Below, piece by piece: positions 6,729 to 13,841 of a stretch of 36,930 nucleotides of DNA. The notes under the pieces are model-generated. The model did not search any database, was not told the DNA's origin, and saw only the letters and a list, made by a program, of their open reading frames with translations. The first letter of the stretch is position 1. Every line of letters starts with the position of its first letter. Location: NCBI RefSeq assembly GCF_002198675.1, contig NZ_MWLL01000134.1:11177-48106 (forward strand), given 5' to 3'. This DNA comes from Kineosporia sp. R_H_3 (lineage in GTDB: Bacteria; Actinomycetota; Actinomycetes; Actinomycetales; Kineosporiaceae). The position numbers and the translations under genes are program-made.

Positions 6729-7775
6729 ATGAGCAGGCTCGACCCCGACGTCGTCGGCACGGACGCCGCACCCGCCCCCGACGGCCCGGGGACGAGCCTG
6801 CTCGAGCCGCGCGAGGTGCCGCTCGGCGGCCCGCGTGCGCTCCTCGTGCGGCGGACGCTGCCGCACAAGCAGATCCGCACGATCGGTGCCTGGTGCTTCG
6901 TCGACCACTTCGGCCCGGCGCCGGTCGCCGAGACCGGCATGCACGTGCCGCCGCACCCGCACATCGGGCTGCAGACGGTCACGTGGCTCTACTCCGGTGA
7001 GGTGCTCCATCGCGACGGGCTCGGCTCGGAGCAGGTCGTCCGCCCCGGCGAGCTCAACCTCATGACGGCCGGCCGGGGGATCGCGCACGCCGAGGACTCG
7101 GTGCTCGACGGCCCGGACGGTGCGGAGGGCCCGGACGGCCCGGACGGGCCGCCGGTCGACCGGGCGACGATGCACGGCCTCCAGCTGTGGGTCGCCCTGC
7201 CGGACGGCGAACGCCACCAGGAACCGCACTTCGAGCACCACGCGGGGCTCCCGACCGTCGGGCTCCCGGGAGCGACGGCGACCGTCGTCCTCGGGGCGCT
7301 CGGCCCGGCGGACGCACGGGACGCCGTCCGCTCACCGGCCGCGACGTACTCGCCGATCGTCGGCGCGGACCTCGTGCTCGACGCCGCGCAGGCCGGCCCC
7401 GGGGCGCCCGGGACCGCCGTCCCGCTCGACCCCGCCTTCGAGCACGGTGTCATCGCCGTCGAAGGTGAGGTCCGGGCCGACGGGGTGACCGTCCCGCGCG
7501 GCGCGCTGCTCCACCTGCCGCCGGGACGCGGCACCGTGACGCTCTCGGCCGTCGACGGCCGCGCGCGGGTGTTCCTCCTCGGCGGGCCGCCCTTCGGCGA
7601 GCGGCTCGTCATGTGGTGGAACTTCGTCGGCCGCGACCACGACGACATCGCCCGCGCCCGGGCGGACTGGGAGGTGGCGCGGTCGGCGCCGTCCGACCGG
7701 TTCGCGGCCGTCGTGCACCCGGTGCCGGCGCTGCCCGCCCCCGCCCTGCCGACCACCCGCCTGCTGCCGCGCTGA
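6729..7775 (+). CDS. Pirin-family protein, second longer copy
   Basis: A 348-residue pirin of the longer subtype. Metal ligands His76 and His78 (PPHPHIG) and His120 and Glu122 (GIAHAED) are complete. The C-terminal cupin carries the family block VFLLGGPPFGERLVMWWNFVGRD, followed by about 35 extra Pro/Ala-rich residues. Just after the metal site is a collagen-like insert of GPD units (residues about 128-142, bases 7110-7154). Being so different from the first copy, it is not a recent duplicate; the two may form a heteromeric or functionally split pair. A GGAGG site (6718-6722) precedes ATG 6729. The gene ends against the convergent VOC gene with 23 bases between stop codons. Confidence 0.92.
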   Translation: MSRLDPDVVGTDAAPAPDGPGTSLLEPREVPLGGPRALLVRRTLPHKQIRTIGAWCFVDHFGPAPVAETGMHVPPHPHIGLQTVTWLYSGEVLHRDGLGSEQVVRPGELNLMTAGRGIAHAEDSVLDGPDGAEGPDGPDGPPVDRATMHGLQLWVALPDGERHQEPHFEHHAGLPTVGLPGATATVVLGALGPADARDAVRSPAATYSPIVGADLVLDAAQAGPGAPGTAVPLDPAFEHGVIAVEGEVRADGVTVPRGALLHLPPGRGTVTLSAVDGRARVFLLGGPPFGERLVMWWNFVGRDHDDIARARADWEVARSAPSDRFAAVVHPVPALPAPALPTTRLLPR

Positions 7776-7802
7776 CCGCCGGCCGGGCTCGTCCCCGGTC
7801 AG
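7772..7802. terminator. Bidirectional hairpin between convergent pirin and VOC genes
   Basis: CTGACCG (7772-7778) and CGGTCAG (7796-7802) pair perfectly and enclose both stop codons. The interior is GC-rich and can fold further. No U-tract is seen on either strand, so this is a plausible but unproven terminator for both genes. Confidence 0.4.
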
Positions 7803-8176
7803 GCGTGGGTGACGGCCTCGACGTTGTGCCCGTCCGGGTCCCGCAGGAACACCGCGTAGTAGCCCGGGTGGTACTCGGGCCACTCCCGCGGCGCGTGCAG
7901 CACCTCGACCCCGGCGGCCACCGCCGCGGCGTGGACGGCGTCCACCGCGCCCCGGTCGGGCGCCTGCAGCGCGAGATGCGCCTCACGGCGCTCCTCGCCG
8001 AACGCGGGGCTGAGCCAGAAGTCCGGGTTGCCGTCCGGACCGGAGAACCCGACCGCGTAGGACTTCGCGACGGGGAAGCGCATCACCTCCTTGAGCCCGA
8101 TCGCGGCGAAGACGCCGGTGTAGAACCGCACGGACGCCTCGACGTCCCCGACCTGGATGCCCACGTGGTCGATCAC
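7799..8176 (-). CDS. VOC-superfamily (glyoxalase/bleomycin-resistance fold) protein
   Basis: A 125-residue single-module vicinal-oxygen-chelate protein with two beta-alpha-beta-beta-beta units. Candidate metal ligands are His4 (MIDHVGIQV), His in REAHLALQA, and Glu near the C-terminus in DPDGHNVEAV. The FYTGVFAAIGL and YYAVFLRDPDGHN blocks are typical of the lactoylglutathione lyase-like branch. Members include glyoxalases, dioxygenases, fosfomycin/bleomycin resistance and epimerases, so the reaction is not assignable. The initiator ATG (8174-8176) lies 66 bases downstream of a long inverted repeat (8236-8329), which could act on its expression. Confidence 0.9.
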   Translation of the reverse strand: MIDHVGIQVGDVEASVRFYTGVFAAIGLKEVMRFPVAKSYAVGFSGPDGNPDFWLSPAFGEERREAHLALQAPDRGAVDAVHAAAVAAGVEVLHAPREWPEYHPGYYAVFLRDPDGHNVEAVTHA

Positions 8177-8235
8177 GGGTCGAACCTACGACCGCCCACC
8201 GACAGCGGCTGCGGGCCGACGTCCCGGGGCGCAGC

Positions 8236-8329
8236 GCAGGCTCGTCGATGCACGCATCGATGTGCGGCCTGCGGGGTCATCGCCCCGGCGACGACACATC
8301 GATCCCTGCATCGACGATGCCGAGCCTGC
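8236..8329. repeat. Long interrupted inverted repeat with nested hairpin (element 1)
   Basis: Arms 8243-8264 and 8295-8316 are 22 bases each and match at 20 positions; they are built from GATGCA/ATCGATG motifs. Outer 7-base arms GCAGGCT (8236-8242) and AGCCTGC (8323-8329) extend the stem past a six-base bulge. The 30-base centre contains a further CGGGG-TCATCG-CCCCG hairpin (8272-8287). It lies in the 252-base gap between the macro-domain gene's stop (8429) and the VOC start (8176); nothing else is seen there. A similar element with the same 30-base centre occurs at 25319-25384. Confidence 0.85.
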
Positions 8330-8428
8330 CGTGGCTCGCTGGTGATGGCAGAGCAAAGCCTGCGCGCGACAGGTCCGCCCACGCGGCGACCCGGTCACCG
8401 GCGGCCCCGGCCGGCATGCCCCGGAGCG

Positions 8429-8941
8429 CTACCGCGCCAGCGCCGATGCGACGACGTCCAGGGCGGCGGGCGTCCGGACGACGAGCGTCGCCTCGCGGAC
8501 CCGGGTCGGGGTGTTCGGCAGGGTCGTCAGGGCCACCCGGGTCGCGACGTCGAGCGGCCAGTAGGGCTGCGTCATCCCGATCGGGGTGAGCGCGAGGGTG
8601 CGCGCACCGAGCGCGTCGGCGACCGCGAGCACAGAGCGGTACGCCGCGGAGAGCAGGTGCTCCCGGTCGATCCGGAGGTCGTACTGCGGCGCGGCGACGT
8701 GCACGAGCCAGCGTGCCGGCAGGGTGCCGGCCGTCGTCGAGACCGCCTGGCCCGCGGGCAGACCCGCGGGGTGCGACAGCGCGAGCAGCTCCTCGAAGGC
8801 GGCCAGCGCCTGCGGGCCGGCGGCCCGCAGCAGCCCGAGCTCGTCGTCCGGGGTGCGCCGGCGGCGGGGCGGGGGGACGACGCGCACGACGGCGTCCGCC
8901 GGCTGCCCGGCGAGGTCCCCGACGACGGTGCGCAGCTTCAC
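8429..8941 (-). CDS. Macro-domain (ADP-ribose-binding-like) protein
   Basis: A 170-residue protein resembling the macro domain, which binds or hydrolyses ADP-ribose and its derivatives. Supporting blocks are the GxAVSTTAGTLPARWLVHVAAPQYD strand-loop (macro domains have GEAVxTxAGxLPxxxVIHxVGP here) and LLSAAYRSVLAVADALGARTLALTPIG, the conserved YRxxLxxAxxxGxxSIAFPxIG region. The N-terminal part (residues 1-50) is divergent: the usual xNAAN motif for the distal ribose is not seen, so catalytic activity is doubtful. It is a stand-alone gene divergent from the response regulator at 9034, with 92 bases between start codons. Confidence 0.72.
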   Translation of the reverse strand: MKLRTVVGDLAGQPADAVVRVVPPPRRRRTPDDELGLLRAAGPQALAAFEELLALSHPAGLPAGQAVSTTAGTLPARWLVHVAAPQYDLRIDREHLLSAAYRSVLAVADALGARTLALTPIGMTQPYWPLDVATRVALTTLPNTPTRVREATLVVRTPAALDVVASALAR

Positions 8942-9021
8942 CGTCCCAGCATGCCGACGCAGGGCCGGGGCCGTAAGGGGACCGTGAGCCCGGCTGCGGC
9001 CCGGTGCACGCCCCGGCCGCC

Positions 9022-9027
9022 TAGGCT
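9022..9027 (+). promoter_or_regulatory. -10 element of a probably leaderless response-regulator transcript
   Basis: TAGGCT fits the actinobacterial TANNNT -10 hexamer and ends six bases before the ATG at 9034, so transcription would start at or next to the start codon. No ribosome site is present in those bases. Leaderless transcripts are common in actinobacteria. Confidence 0.5.
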
Positions 9028-9033
9028 GCGGTC

Positions 9034-9762
9034 ATGACGGCCTCGCCGACCGTGCTCGTCGTCGAGGACGACGAGACGGTCGCCGACGTCGTCACGGCCT
9101 ACCTGCAGGACGCCGGGCTGACCGTCGTCCGGGCCGCGGACGGGGTGACCGCGCTCGCGGTCGCTGCCCGGGAGCGGCCCGACCTCGTCGTCCTCGACCT
9201 CATGCTGCCGGGCCTCGACGGGCTCGAGGTGTGCCGCCGGCTCCGGGAGGCCCGCGCCGACCTGCCCGTCGTCATGCTCACCGCGCTCGGCGACGAGGCG
9301 GACCGGCTCGCCGGCCTCGAGAGCGGCGCGGACGACTACGTCGTCAAGCCGTTCAGCCCGCGCGAGCTCGTGCTGCGGGTGCAGGCGGTGCTCCGGCGGG
9401 CCGCACCGTCGGGGGCGGTCGGCACACCCGGTCCGGCGGCCGCCCTCGCCGCGGCCGGGCGCCGACGGCTCGTCGCGGGCGGGCTCGTCGTCGACCTTGC
9501 GGCCCGGACCGCGACCCGGGACGGCGCACCGCTCACCCTCACCGCCCGCGAGCTCGACCTGCTCGCCCACCTCATGGCCCACCCGGGGACGGCGTTCAGC
9601 AGGGAGCAGCTCATGCGCGACGTGTGGGGCTGGGATTTCGGGGACACCTCGACCGTGACCGTCCACGTCCGCCGGCTCCGGGAGAAGATCGAGGGGGACC
9701 CGTCGGCCCCCGTGCTCCTCGCGACCGTGTGGGGCGTCGGCTACCGCTGGGAGCAGACGTGA
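9034..9762 (+). CDS. OmpR/PhoB-type response regulator
   Basis: A 242-residue DNA-binding response regulator. The receiver domain (1-120) has the acidic pair Asp12/Asp13, the phosphoacceptor Asp55 (VVLDLMLPG), the switch Thr in VVMLTA and the Lys in YVVKPFSPREL. After a roughly 25-residue Ala/Gly-rich linker comes a winged-helix Trans_reg_C domain (about 145-240) with LTARELDLLAHLMAHPG and VTVHVRRLREKIE...VWGVGYRW. Its stop codon overlaps the GTG start of the kinase gene by four bases, so the two are coupled and form a cognate pair. No operator or target can be named; the convergent DM13 gene just beyond the kinase is a possible target. The start lies directly behind a TANNNT box. Confidence 0.96.
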   Translation: MTASPTVLVVEDDETVADVVTAYLQDAGLTVVRAADGVTALAVAARERPDLVVLDLMLPGLDGLEVCRRLREARADLPVVMLTALGDEADRLAGLESGADDYVVKPFSPRELVLRVQAVLRRAAPSGAVGTPGPAAALAAAGRRRLVAGGLVVDLAARTATRDGAPLTLTARELDLLAHLMAHPGTAFSREQLMRDVWGWDFGDTSTVTVHVRRLREKIEGDPSAPVLLATVWGVGYRWEQT

Positions 9763-11021
9763 GGATCCCGGACGGCCTGCAGGTCGTGCTGCTGGCCCTG
9801 GCCTGGTCCGGTGCCGTCGGGCTTGTGGGGCTGCTCGTGGTGCGGCTCGGGCCGCGCCGGTCCGTGCGGTCCACGCTCGTCGCGACCGCCGTCGTCGGGG
9901 TCGCCTCGCTCGTCGCGGGCGTCTGGGGCGCCGCCCGGGCCATGTTCATCTCGGAGCACGACCTCGGGGTCGTCGTCCAGGTCAGCCTCGCCGCCGGTGC
10001 CGTCGCGCTCGCCGTCGCCGTCGTCGCGGGCCGGGTCGTCGTCCGGGACGTCGTGGCCGTCCGGCGGCTCGCCCGGCTCACCACGGCCGACGGGCCCGAC
10101 GGGCCCGATGGTCCCGGTGGTCCCGGCGGTGACGCCCGTGCGGACGCCCCGCACCTGCTCGAGCTCGCGGAGATCCACGACGAGCTCGTCGGTGCCGGTG
10201 ACCGGCTCGCCGCCGCCCGGGCCCGGGAGCGGTCGCTCGAGGCGTCCCGCCGGGAGCTCGTCGCCTGGGTCAGCCACGACCTGCGGACCCCGCTCGCGGG
10301 CGTCCGAGCGATGGCCGAGGCGCTCGAGGACGGGCTCGCCCCCGACCCGGCCCGCTACCACCGGCAGATCCTCCAGGAGGTGGACCGGCTCGGCGGCCTC
10401 GTCGACGACCTCTTCGAGCTGTCCCGGCTCCAGGCCGGCACCGTCCTGCTCGACCTCGCCCCGCTCGACCTCGCCGCCCTCGCCCGCGACGTCACCGCGG
10501 CCGCGGCGGCCGGTGCGGCGGCCCGCGACGTCACCGTGGCGCCGGTCGCGCACCCGGGCGCCGTCCCGGTCCGGGGCGACGGCCGGGCGCTCGCCCGCGT
10601 CGTCGGCAACCTCGTCGCGAACGCCGTCCGCTACTCGGCGGCGGGCTCGAGCGTCCGGGTCGACGTCCGGGCCGACGTCCGGATAGACGTCCGGATAGAC
10701 GTCCGGGCAGACGCCGGACCCGGCCGGGCGGACGACGGCACGCCGGTCGCGGTCGTCGGCGTCGAGGACGGCTGCGGCGGCATCGCGGCCGCCGACGTCG
10801 AGCGGCTCTTCGAGCCGGGCTGGCGGGCGAGCACGGCCCGCACACCCGGCGCGGACGGCGGGGGCGGGCTCGGCCTCGCGATCGCCCGTGGCGTCGCCCG
10901 GGCGCACGGCGGCGACGTGACGGTCGGCGACGCCCCGGGCGGCTGCCGGTTCGAGCTGCGGGTGCCGCTCGCCGGCCCGGCGGACGGCCTCCGGCCCGGC
11001 GGCGCGCACCCGCCCCGCTGA
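9759..11021 (+). CDS. Membrane sensor histidine kinase, partner of the upstream regulator
   Basis: Starting at GTG 9759 (GTGA overlap with the regulator) it has 420 residues. Three hydrophobic segments at about 8-30, 38-62 and 70-98 give a compact membrane sensor with almost no external domain. A collagen-like GPD/GPG linker (111-125) is followed by a coiled-coil signalling helix and the HisKA H-box with His173 in WVSHDLRTPL. The ATPase domain has the N-box NLVANAVRYS, the G1 box (VGVEDGCGGI) and G2 box (GGGLGLAIARG). Between N and G1 boxes sits an unusual run of Asp-Val-Arg repeats (about residues 299-318) encoded by a 12-base tandem repeat. It should phosphorylate the adjacent regulator; the stimulus is unknown. 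Confidence 0.93.
   Translation: MRIPDGLQVVLLALAWSGAVGLVGLLVVRLGPRRSVRSTLVATAVVGVASLVAGVWGAARAMFISEHDLGVVVQVSLAAGAVALAVAVVAGRVVVRDVVAVRRLARLTTADGPDGPDGPGGPGGDARADAPHLLELAEIHDELVGAGDRLAAARARERSLEASRRELVAWVSHDLRTPLAGVRAMAEALEDGLAPDPARYHRQILQEVDRLGGLVDDLFELSRLQAGTVLLDLAPLDLAALARDVTAAAAAGAAARDVTVAPVAHPGAVPVRGDGRALARVVGNLVANAVRYSAAGSSVRVDVRADVRIDVRIDVRADAGPGRADDGTPVAVVGVEDGCGGIAAADVERLFEPGWRASTARTPGADGGGGLGLAIARGVARAHGGDVTVGDAPGGCRFELRVPLAGPADGLRPGGAHPPR
10662..10712 (+). repeat. 12-bp tandem repeat inside the kinase ATPase domain
   Basis: Four units of GACGTCCGGNNN (10662-10673, 10674-10685, 10686-10697, 10698-10709) plus a partial copy encode a DVRADVRIDVRIDVRAD run. The two middle units are identical and contain ATA, a very rare codon in this GC-rich DNA, which argues for recent slippage duplication. 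Confidence 0.9.
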
Positions 11022-11036
11022 CGAACGGCCGCGGGC

Positions 11037-11660
11037 TCAGGCCGCCGTCAGCGGTGCCGCGCCGAAGCCGACCGAGAACCGCTTGCACCAGATGACGAGG
11101 CTCTCGAACTGCGCGACGTCGGTCCCGGCGGGCACGGGGTAGGTCAGCGCCCCCCGGTTGCCGCGCAGCGGCCCGAGCTCGAGCCAGCGACCGGCGTCCG
11201 CGTCCTCGACGTCCGCCACGGGCCGCGCCGAGAGCCACACCCGCAGGTCTGGGCCGTCGGACGTCGAGAGGTCCTCGATCCGGACGGCGTGCCCGCCGTC
11301 CGGCAGCGCGACGAGCGTGACCCGGCCGGTGGTCTCGTGGGCGAGGGAGACGAGGTCGCCGCCCGCGACCACCTGCGGGCCGGCCGCGGACGGCGACCCC
11401 GCGGGACCGCTGGCGGGCGCCGGTGCCCCCGCGGTGGTCGCCCCGGTCGGTGCGGGCGCGGCACCGGGCACGGCACCGGGCACGGCACCGGGCGCGGCCT
11501 CGGCGACGACGGTCGTCGTCCACAGCCGCCAGGGCTGGAACAGCCAGGCCGCGACGCCGGCGCCGGCGACGACCACCGCGACGACGAGCAGCGAGGCGAC
11601 GAGCCGGCGCGGTCGTCGTTCCACGGGGCGGGATGCGGGTGCGGTCGAACGGTCGTCCAC
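11037..11660 (-). CDS. Membrane-anchored DM13-domain protein
   Basis: A 207-residue protein with a short Arg-rich cytoplasmic start, one membrane segment (about residues 22-42), a Pro/Ala/Gly-rich stalk with repeated GAVPGAVPGA, and an extracellular DM13 domain (about 95-205). The domain shows the family pattern: GRVTLVALPDGGHAVRIEDLSTSDGPDLRVWLS and, near the end, FESLVIWCKRFSVGFG with the conserved Cys192. DM13 domains are proposed to carry redox functions through this cysteine, though the reaction is not established. The gene converges on the histidine kinase with only 15 bases between stops. Start ATG 11658-11660 follows a GGAGG site. Extracytoplasmic location is inferred from the anchor orientation. 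Confidence 0.87.
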   Translation of the reverse strand: MDDRSTAPASRPVERRPRRLVASLLVVAVVVAGAGVAAWLFQPWRLWTTTVVAEAAPGAVPGAVPGAAPAPTGATTAGAPAPASGPAGSPSAAGPQVVAGGDLVSLAHETTGRVTLVALPDGGHAVRIEDLSTSDGPDLRVWLSARPVADVEDADAGRWLELGPLRGNRGALTYPVPAGTDVAQFESLVIWCKRFSVGFGAAPLTAA

Positions 11661-11967
11661 GGGGCGGCCTCCTGGTGATCGCGTCGTCGCGGCGGGTCAC
11701 CTCTGACCCCTTCGCCAGTCTCGGTGCCCCGCGGAGGGCATCGCGTTACACGACTCTTACGCCGCTCGCACCCCGGAGATCATGAAAATTCTGGACATAA
11801 CGGCATAGGCGGGTAACGACGAGGCATCTGTCCGGTGGCTGGGCGAGATATCGTGCTCCTCACGCCTGCAGCAGCGGGCGCGCCGGATGCGCCCGGCCAG
11901 ACTGCCGCCCGACATAGTCGAGAGTGCCGCCCGGACAGCGCGAGGGCGCACCAGCCGAAGGAGTGCC
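11661..11967. other. Intergenic region between divergent DM13 and phosphatidyltransferase genes
   Basis: This 307-base stretch has an A/T-richer core (about 11740-11820) in otherwise GC-rich DNA, as expected for divergent promoters. I see no convincing -35/-10 pair with correct spacing; CATAGT at about 11924-11929 is a possible -10 for the plus-strand gene. AAGGAG at 11958-11963 is the ribosome site of the gene starting at 11968. Confidence 0.5.
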
Positions 11968-12753
11968 GTGGCCACGCCCGACCTCAAGGCGGGATTCCTG
12001 CACGACGGGAACTGGGCGCGTGCCGGAGCAGGTGCCGTGCACCTGTACACCGCGAGCGGCAGCGCCCTCGCCCTGCTCATCGTGCTCGCCGCCTTCGCCG
12101 GGGACGCGATCACCGCGCTGTGGCTCGGTCTCGTGACGCTCATCGTCGACGGCACGGACGGCATGCTCGCCCGCCGGATGCGCGTCAAGGAGCGCATCCC
12201 GTGGTTCGACGGCGCCCGTCTCGACGACATCGTCGACTACCTCACCTACGCGTTCGCGCCGATGCTCCTGCTCTGGAGCGGCGGGTACCTGCCCGAGGGC
12301 GCGTTCGGCACGGCGCTGGCGACGATCCCGCTGCTCGCCTCGAGCTACCAGTTCTGCCGGGTCGACGCGAAGACCGACGACCACTTCTTCCTGGGCTTCC
12401 CGAGCTACTGGAACGTCGTCGCGTTCTACGTGATCATCGCGGACCTCAGCCCGGCCACGGTGACCGCGATCCTGCTCGTCTGCAGCGCGCTCGTCTTCGT
12501 GCCCATCTGCTACATCTACCCGTCGCGGACGGCGGCCTTCCGGCGCACCAACCTCGCCTTCACCGCGGGCTGGCTCGTGCTCTACGCCGTCCTCCTCACG
12601 CAGATGCCGAACCCGAACCCGATCGTCGTCGGGGCCTCGCTGGCGTACCTCGTCTACTACCTCGCCATGAGCCTGCACCTGACGGTGACCCGTCGCCGGA
12701 CGGCGGCTCTCGGGGTCACCCCGATGGCACCCGCGGCCGCCGGGGAACACTGA
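11968..12753 (+). CDS. CDP-alcohol phosphatidyltransferase of the phosphatidylcholine-synthase (Pcs) type
   Basis: A 261-residue polytopic membrane enzyme. The catalytic motif is DG-x2-AR-x12-G-x3-D-x3-D with Asp64, Gly65, Ala68, Arg69, Gly82, Asp86 and Asp90. Most CDP-alcohol transferases have x8 in the middle; the x12 form is characteristic of bacterial Pcs, which condenses CDP-diacylglycerol with choline to make phosphatidylcholine. Other Pcs-like features are the HLYTASGSALALL first helix and the PSYWNV and YIYPSR blocks. About seven hydrophobic segments are visible. GTG 11968 is chosen because AAGGAG stands four bases before it; the longer open frame upstream lacks coding character. The substrate alcohol is not proven, as Pcs relatives that use other head groups are possible. 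Confidence 0.82.
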   Translation: MATPDLKAGFLHDGNWARAGAGAVHLYTASGSALALLIVLAAFAGDAITALWLGLVTLIVDGTDGMLARRMRVKERIPWFDGARLDDIVDYLTYAFAPMLLLWSGGYLPEGAFGTALATIPLLASSYQFCRVDAKTDDHFFLGFPSYWNVVAFYVIIADLSPATVTAILLVCSALVFVPICYIYPSRTAAFRRTNLAFTAGWLVLYAVLLTQMPNPNPIVVGASLAYLVYYLAMSLHLTVTRRRTAALGVTPMAPAAAGEH

Positions 12754-12766
12754 CAGCTCGCTGGGT

Positions 12767-12787
12767 CCCGGCTGTGAGCAGGCCGGG
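12767..12787 (+). terminator. Weak hairpin after the phosphatidyltransferase gene
   Basis: CCCGGC (12767-12772) and GCCGGG (12782-12787) can pair around a nine-base loop, 14 bases after the stop codon. There is no U-tract and the stem is short. Confidence 0.3.
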
Positions 12788-12815
12788 TCGGGGAACGCGC
12801 TGCGTCGCCGGGACG

Positions 12816-12821
12816 TAACCT
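12816..12821 (+). promoter_or_regulatory. -10 element of a probably leaderless DMT-permease transcript
   Basis: TAACCT fits TANNNT and ends five bases before the GTG at 12827. No ribosome site lies between them, so translation would start at or very near the 5' end of the transcript. Confidence 0.45.
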
Positions 12822-12826
12822 CAGGT

Positions 12827-13678
12827 GTGGCTCTCGGACTGCTCTGCGCCCTCGCGGCCGCCCTCGCCTTCGGCGTCGGCGCGCTCCTCCAGGCCGTCTC
12901 GGCGCGCCGGGAGCAGACCACGGCGGGCGTCGACTTCCGGCTGCTCGTGCGGCTGCTGAGGCACCCGGTCTACATCGGCGCGGTCGTGCTCTACCTCGCC
13001 GGCTTCGTCCTGCACCTCGTCGCCCTGCGCACGGCCCCGCTCTTCCTGGCGCAGGCGGTGATCTCCTCGTCGGTCGCCGTGACCGCCGTGCTCGCCGCCC
13101 GCACCGTGGGTGCGCCCTTCGGCCGGGTCGAGCAGGTCGCGGTGGTCGCCGTCTGCTCGGGCCTGTTCGTGCTCGCCGTCGCCGCCGAGTCGCACGGCAC
13201 GGTGACGACGACGACCGGCGAGCGGGCCCTGCTGCTCGTCGCAGCCGGCCTGGTCGTCGTCCTCGGCCAGGTCGTCGGCCGGATCCGCACCGAGTGGGCA
13301 GCCGTCGGTCTCAGCCTGCTCTCCGGGTGCGGCTACGCCGTCGTCGCGCTCGCCGGCCGGGTCGTGCCGGACCTGTCCGTCGGCACCCTCGTCACCGACC
13401 CCGCGACGTACGCGCTCGTCATCGCGGGCGTCACGGCGTTCCTGCTCTACTCGACGGCGCTCCAGCGCGCCGGGGTGCTCGCGACGACGTCCGCGCTCAT
13501 CGTCACACAGACCGCCGTGCCGGCCGTCGTCGGCGTCGTGTGGCTCGGCGACAGCGTCGACGCCGGCTGGGGGGTCGCGGCGGTCGCCGCGTTCGGCGTC
13601 GCCATCGCGGGCGTCGTCGCCCTGTCGCAGCGGGACAGCCTCGCCGAGCTGCCGCCCGCGGAGCCGCTGCCCGCCTGA
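12827..13678 (+). CDS. DMT-superfamily (EamA-like) permease
   Basis: A 283-residue membrane protein with about nine to ten hydrophobic segments in two halves, as in drug/metabolite transporters. The first half has LGLLCALAAALAFGVGALLQAVSARR and the YIGAVVLYLAGFVLHLVALRTAPLFLAQAVISSSVAVTAVLAA stretch; the second half ends with the TQTAVPAVVGVVWLGDSVDAGWG block characteristic of the C-terminal EamA repeat. The C-terminal tail is short and acidic. These proteins export or import small metabolites; no substrate can be inferred. GTG 12827 directly follows a TANNNT box. The gene is probably a single-gene transcript, as a strong hairpin follows at 13741-13776. Confidence 0.88.
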   Translation: MALGLLCALAAALAFGVGALLQAVSARREQTTAGVDFRLLVRLLRHPVYIGAVVLYLAGFVLHLVALRTAPLFLAQAVISSSVAVTAVLAARTVGAPFGRVEQVAVVAVCSGLFVLAVAAESHGTVTTTTGERALLLVAAGLVVVLGQVVGRIRTEWAAVGLSLLSGCGYAVVALAGRVVPDLSVGTLVTDPATYALVIAGVTAFLLYSTALQRAGVLATTSALIVTQTAVPAVVGVVWLGDSVDAGWGVAAVAAFGVAIAGVVALSQRDSLAELPPAEPLPA

Positions 13679-13740
13679 CGGCGACGACGGGATGCCCCGC
13701 GGACCCACCCGTTCGGCCGGGACGGCGGTCCTCGCGATCG

Positions 13741-13776
13741 GTGCGGCGCTGTGGCAGCGTGATCCCGGCGCCGCAC
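13741..13776 (+). terminator. Hairpin after the DMT-permease gene
   Basis: GTGCGGCGC (13741-13749) and GCGCCGCAC (13768-13776) form a perfect 9-bp stem with an 18-base loop, 62 bases after the stop codon. No U-tract. Confidence 0.45.
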
Positions 13777-13841
13777 CTGCGGCGCACCCGCCGGACGCGG
13801 ACGCGTGACGGGGGACCCGGCAGACGACGAAGGAGTCGACC

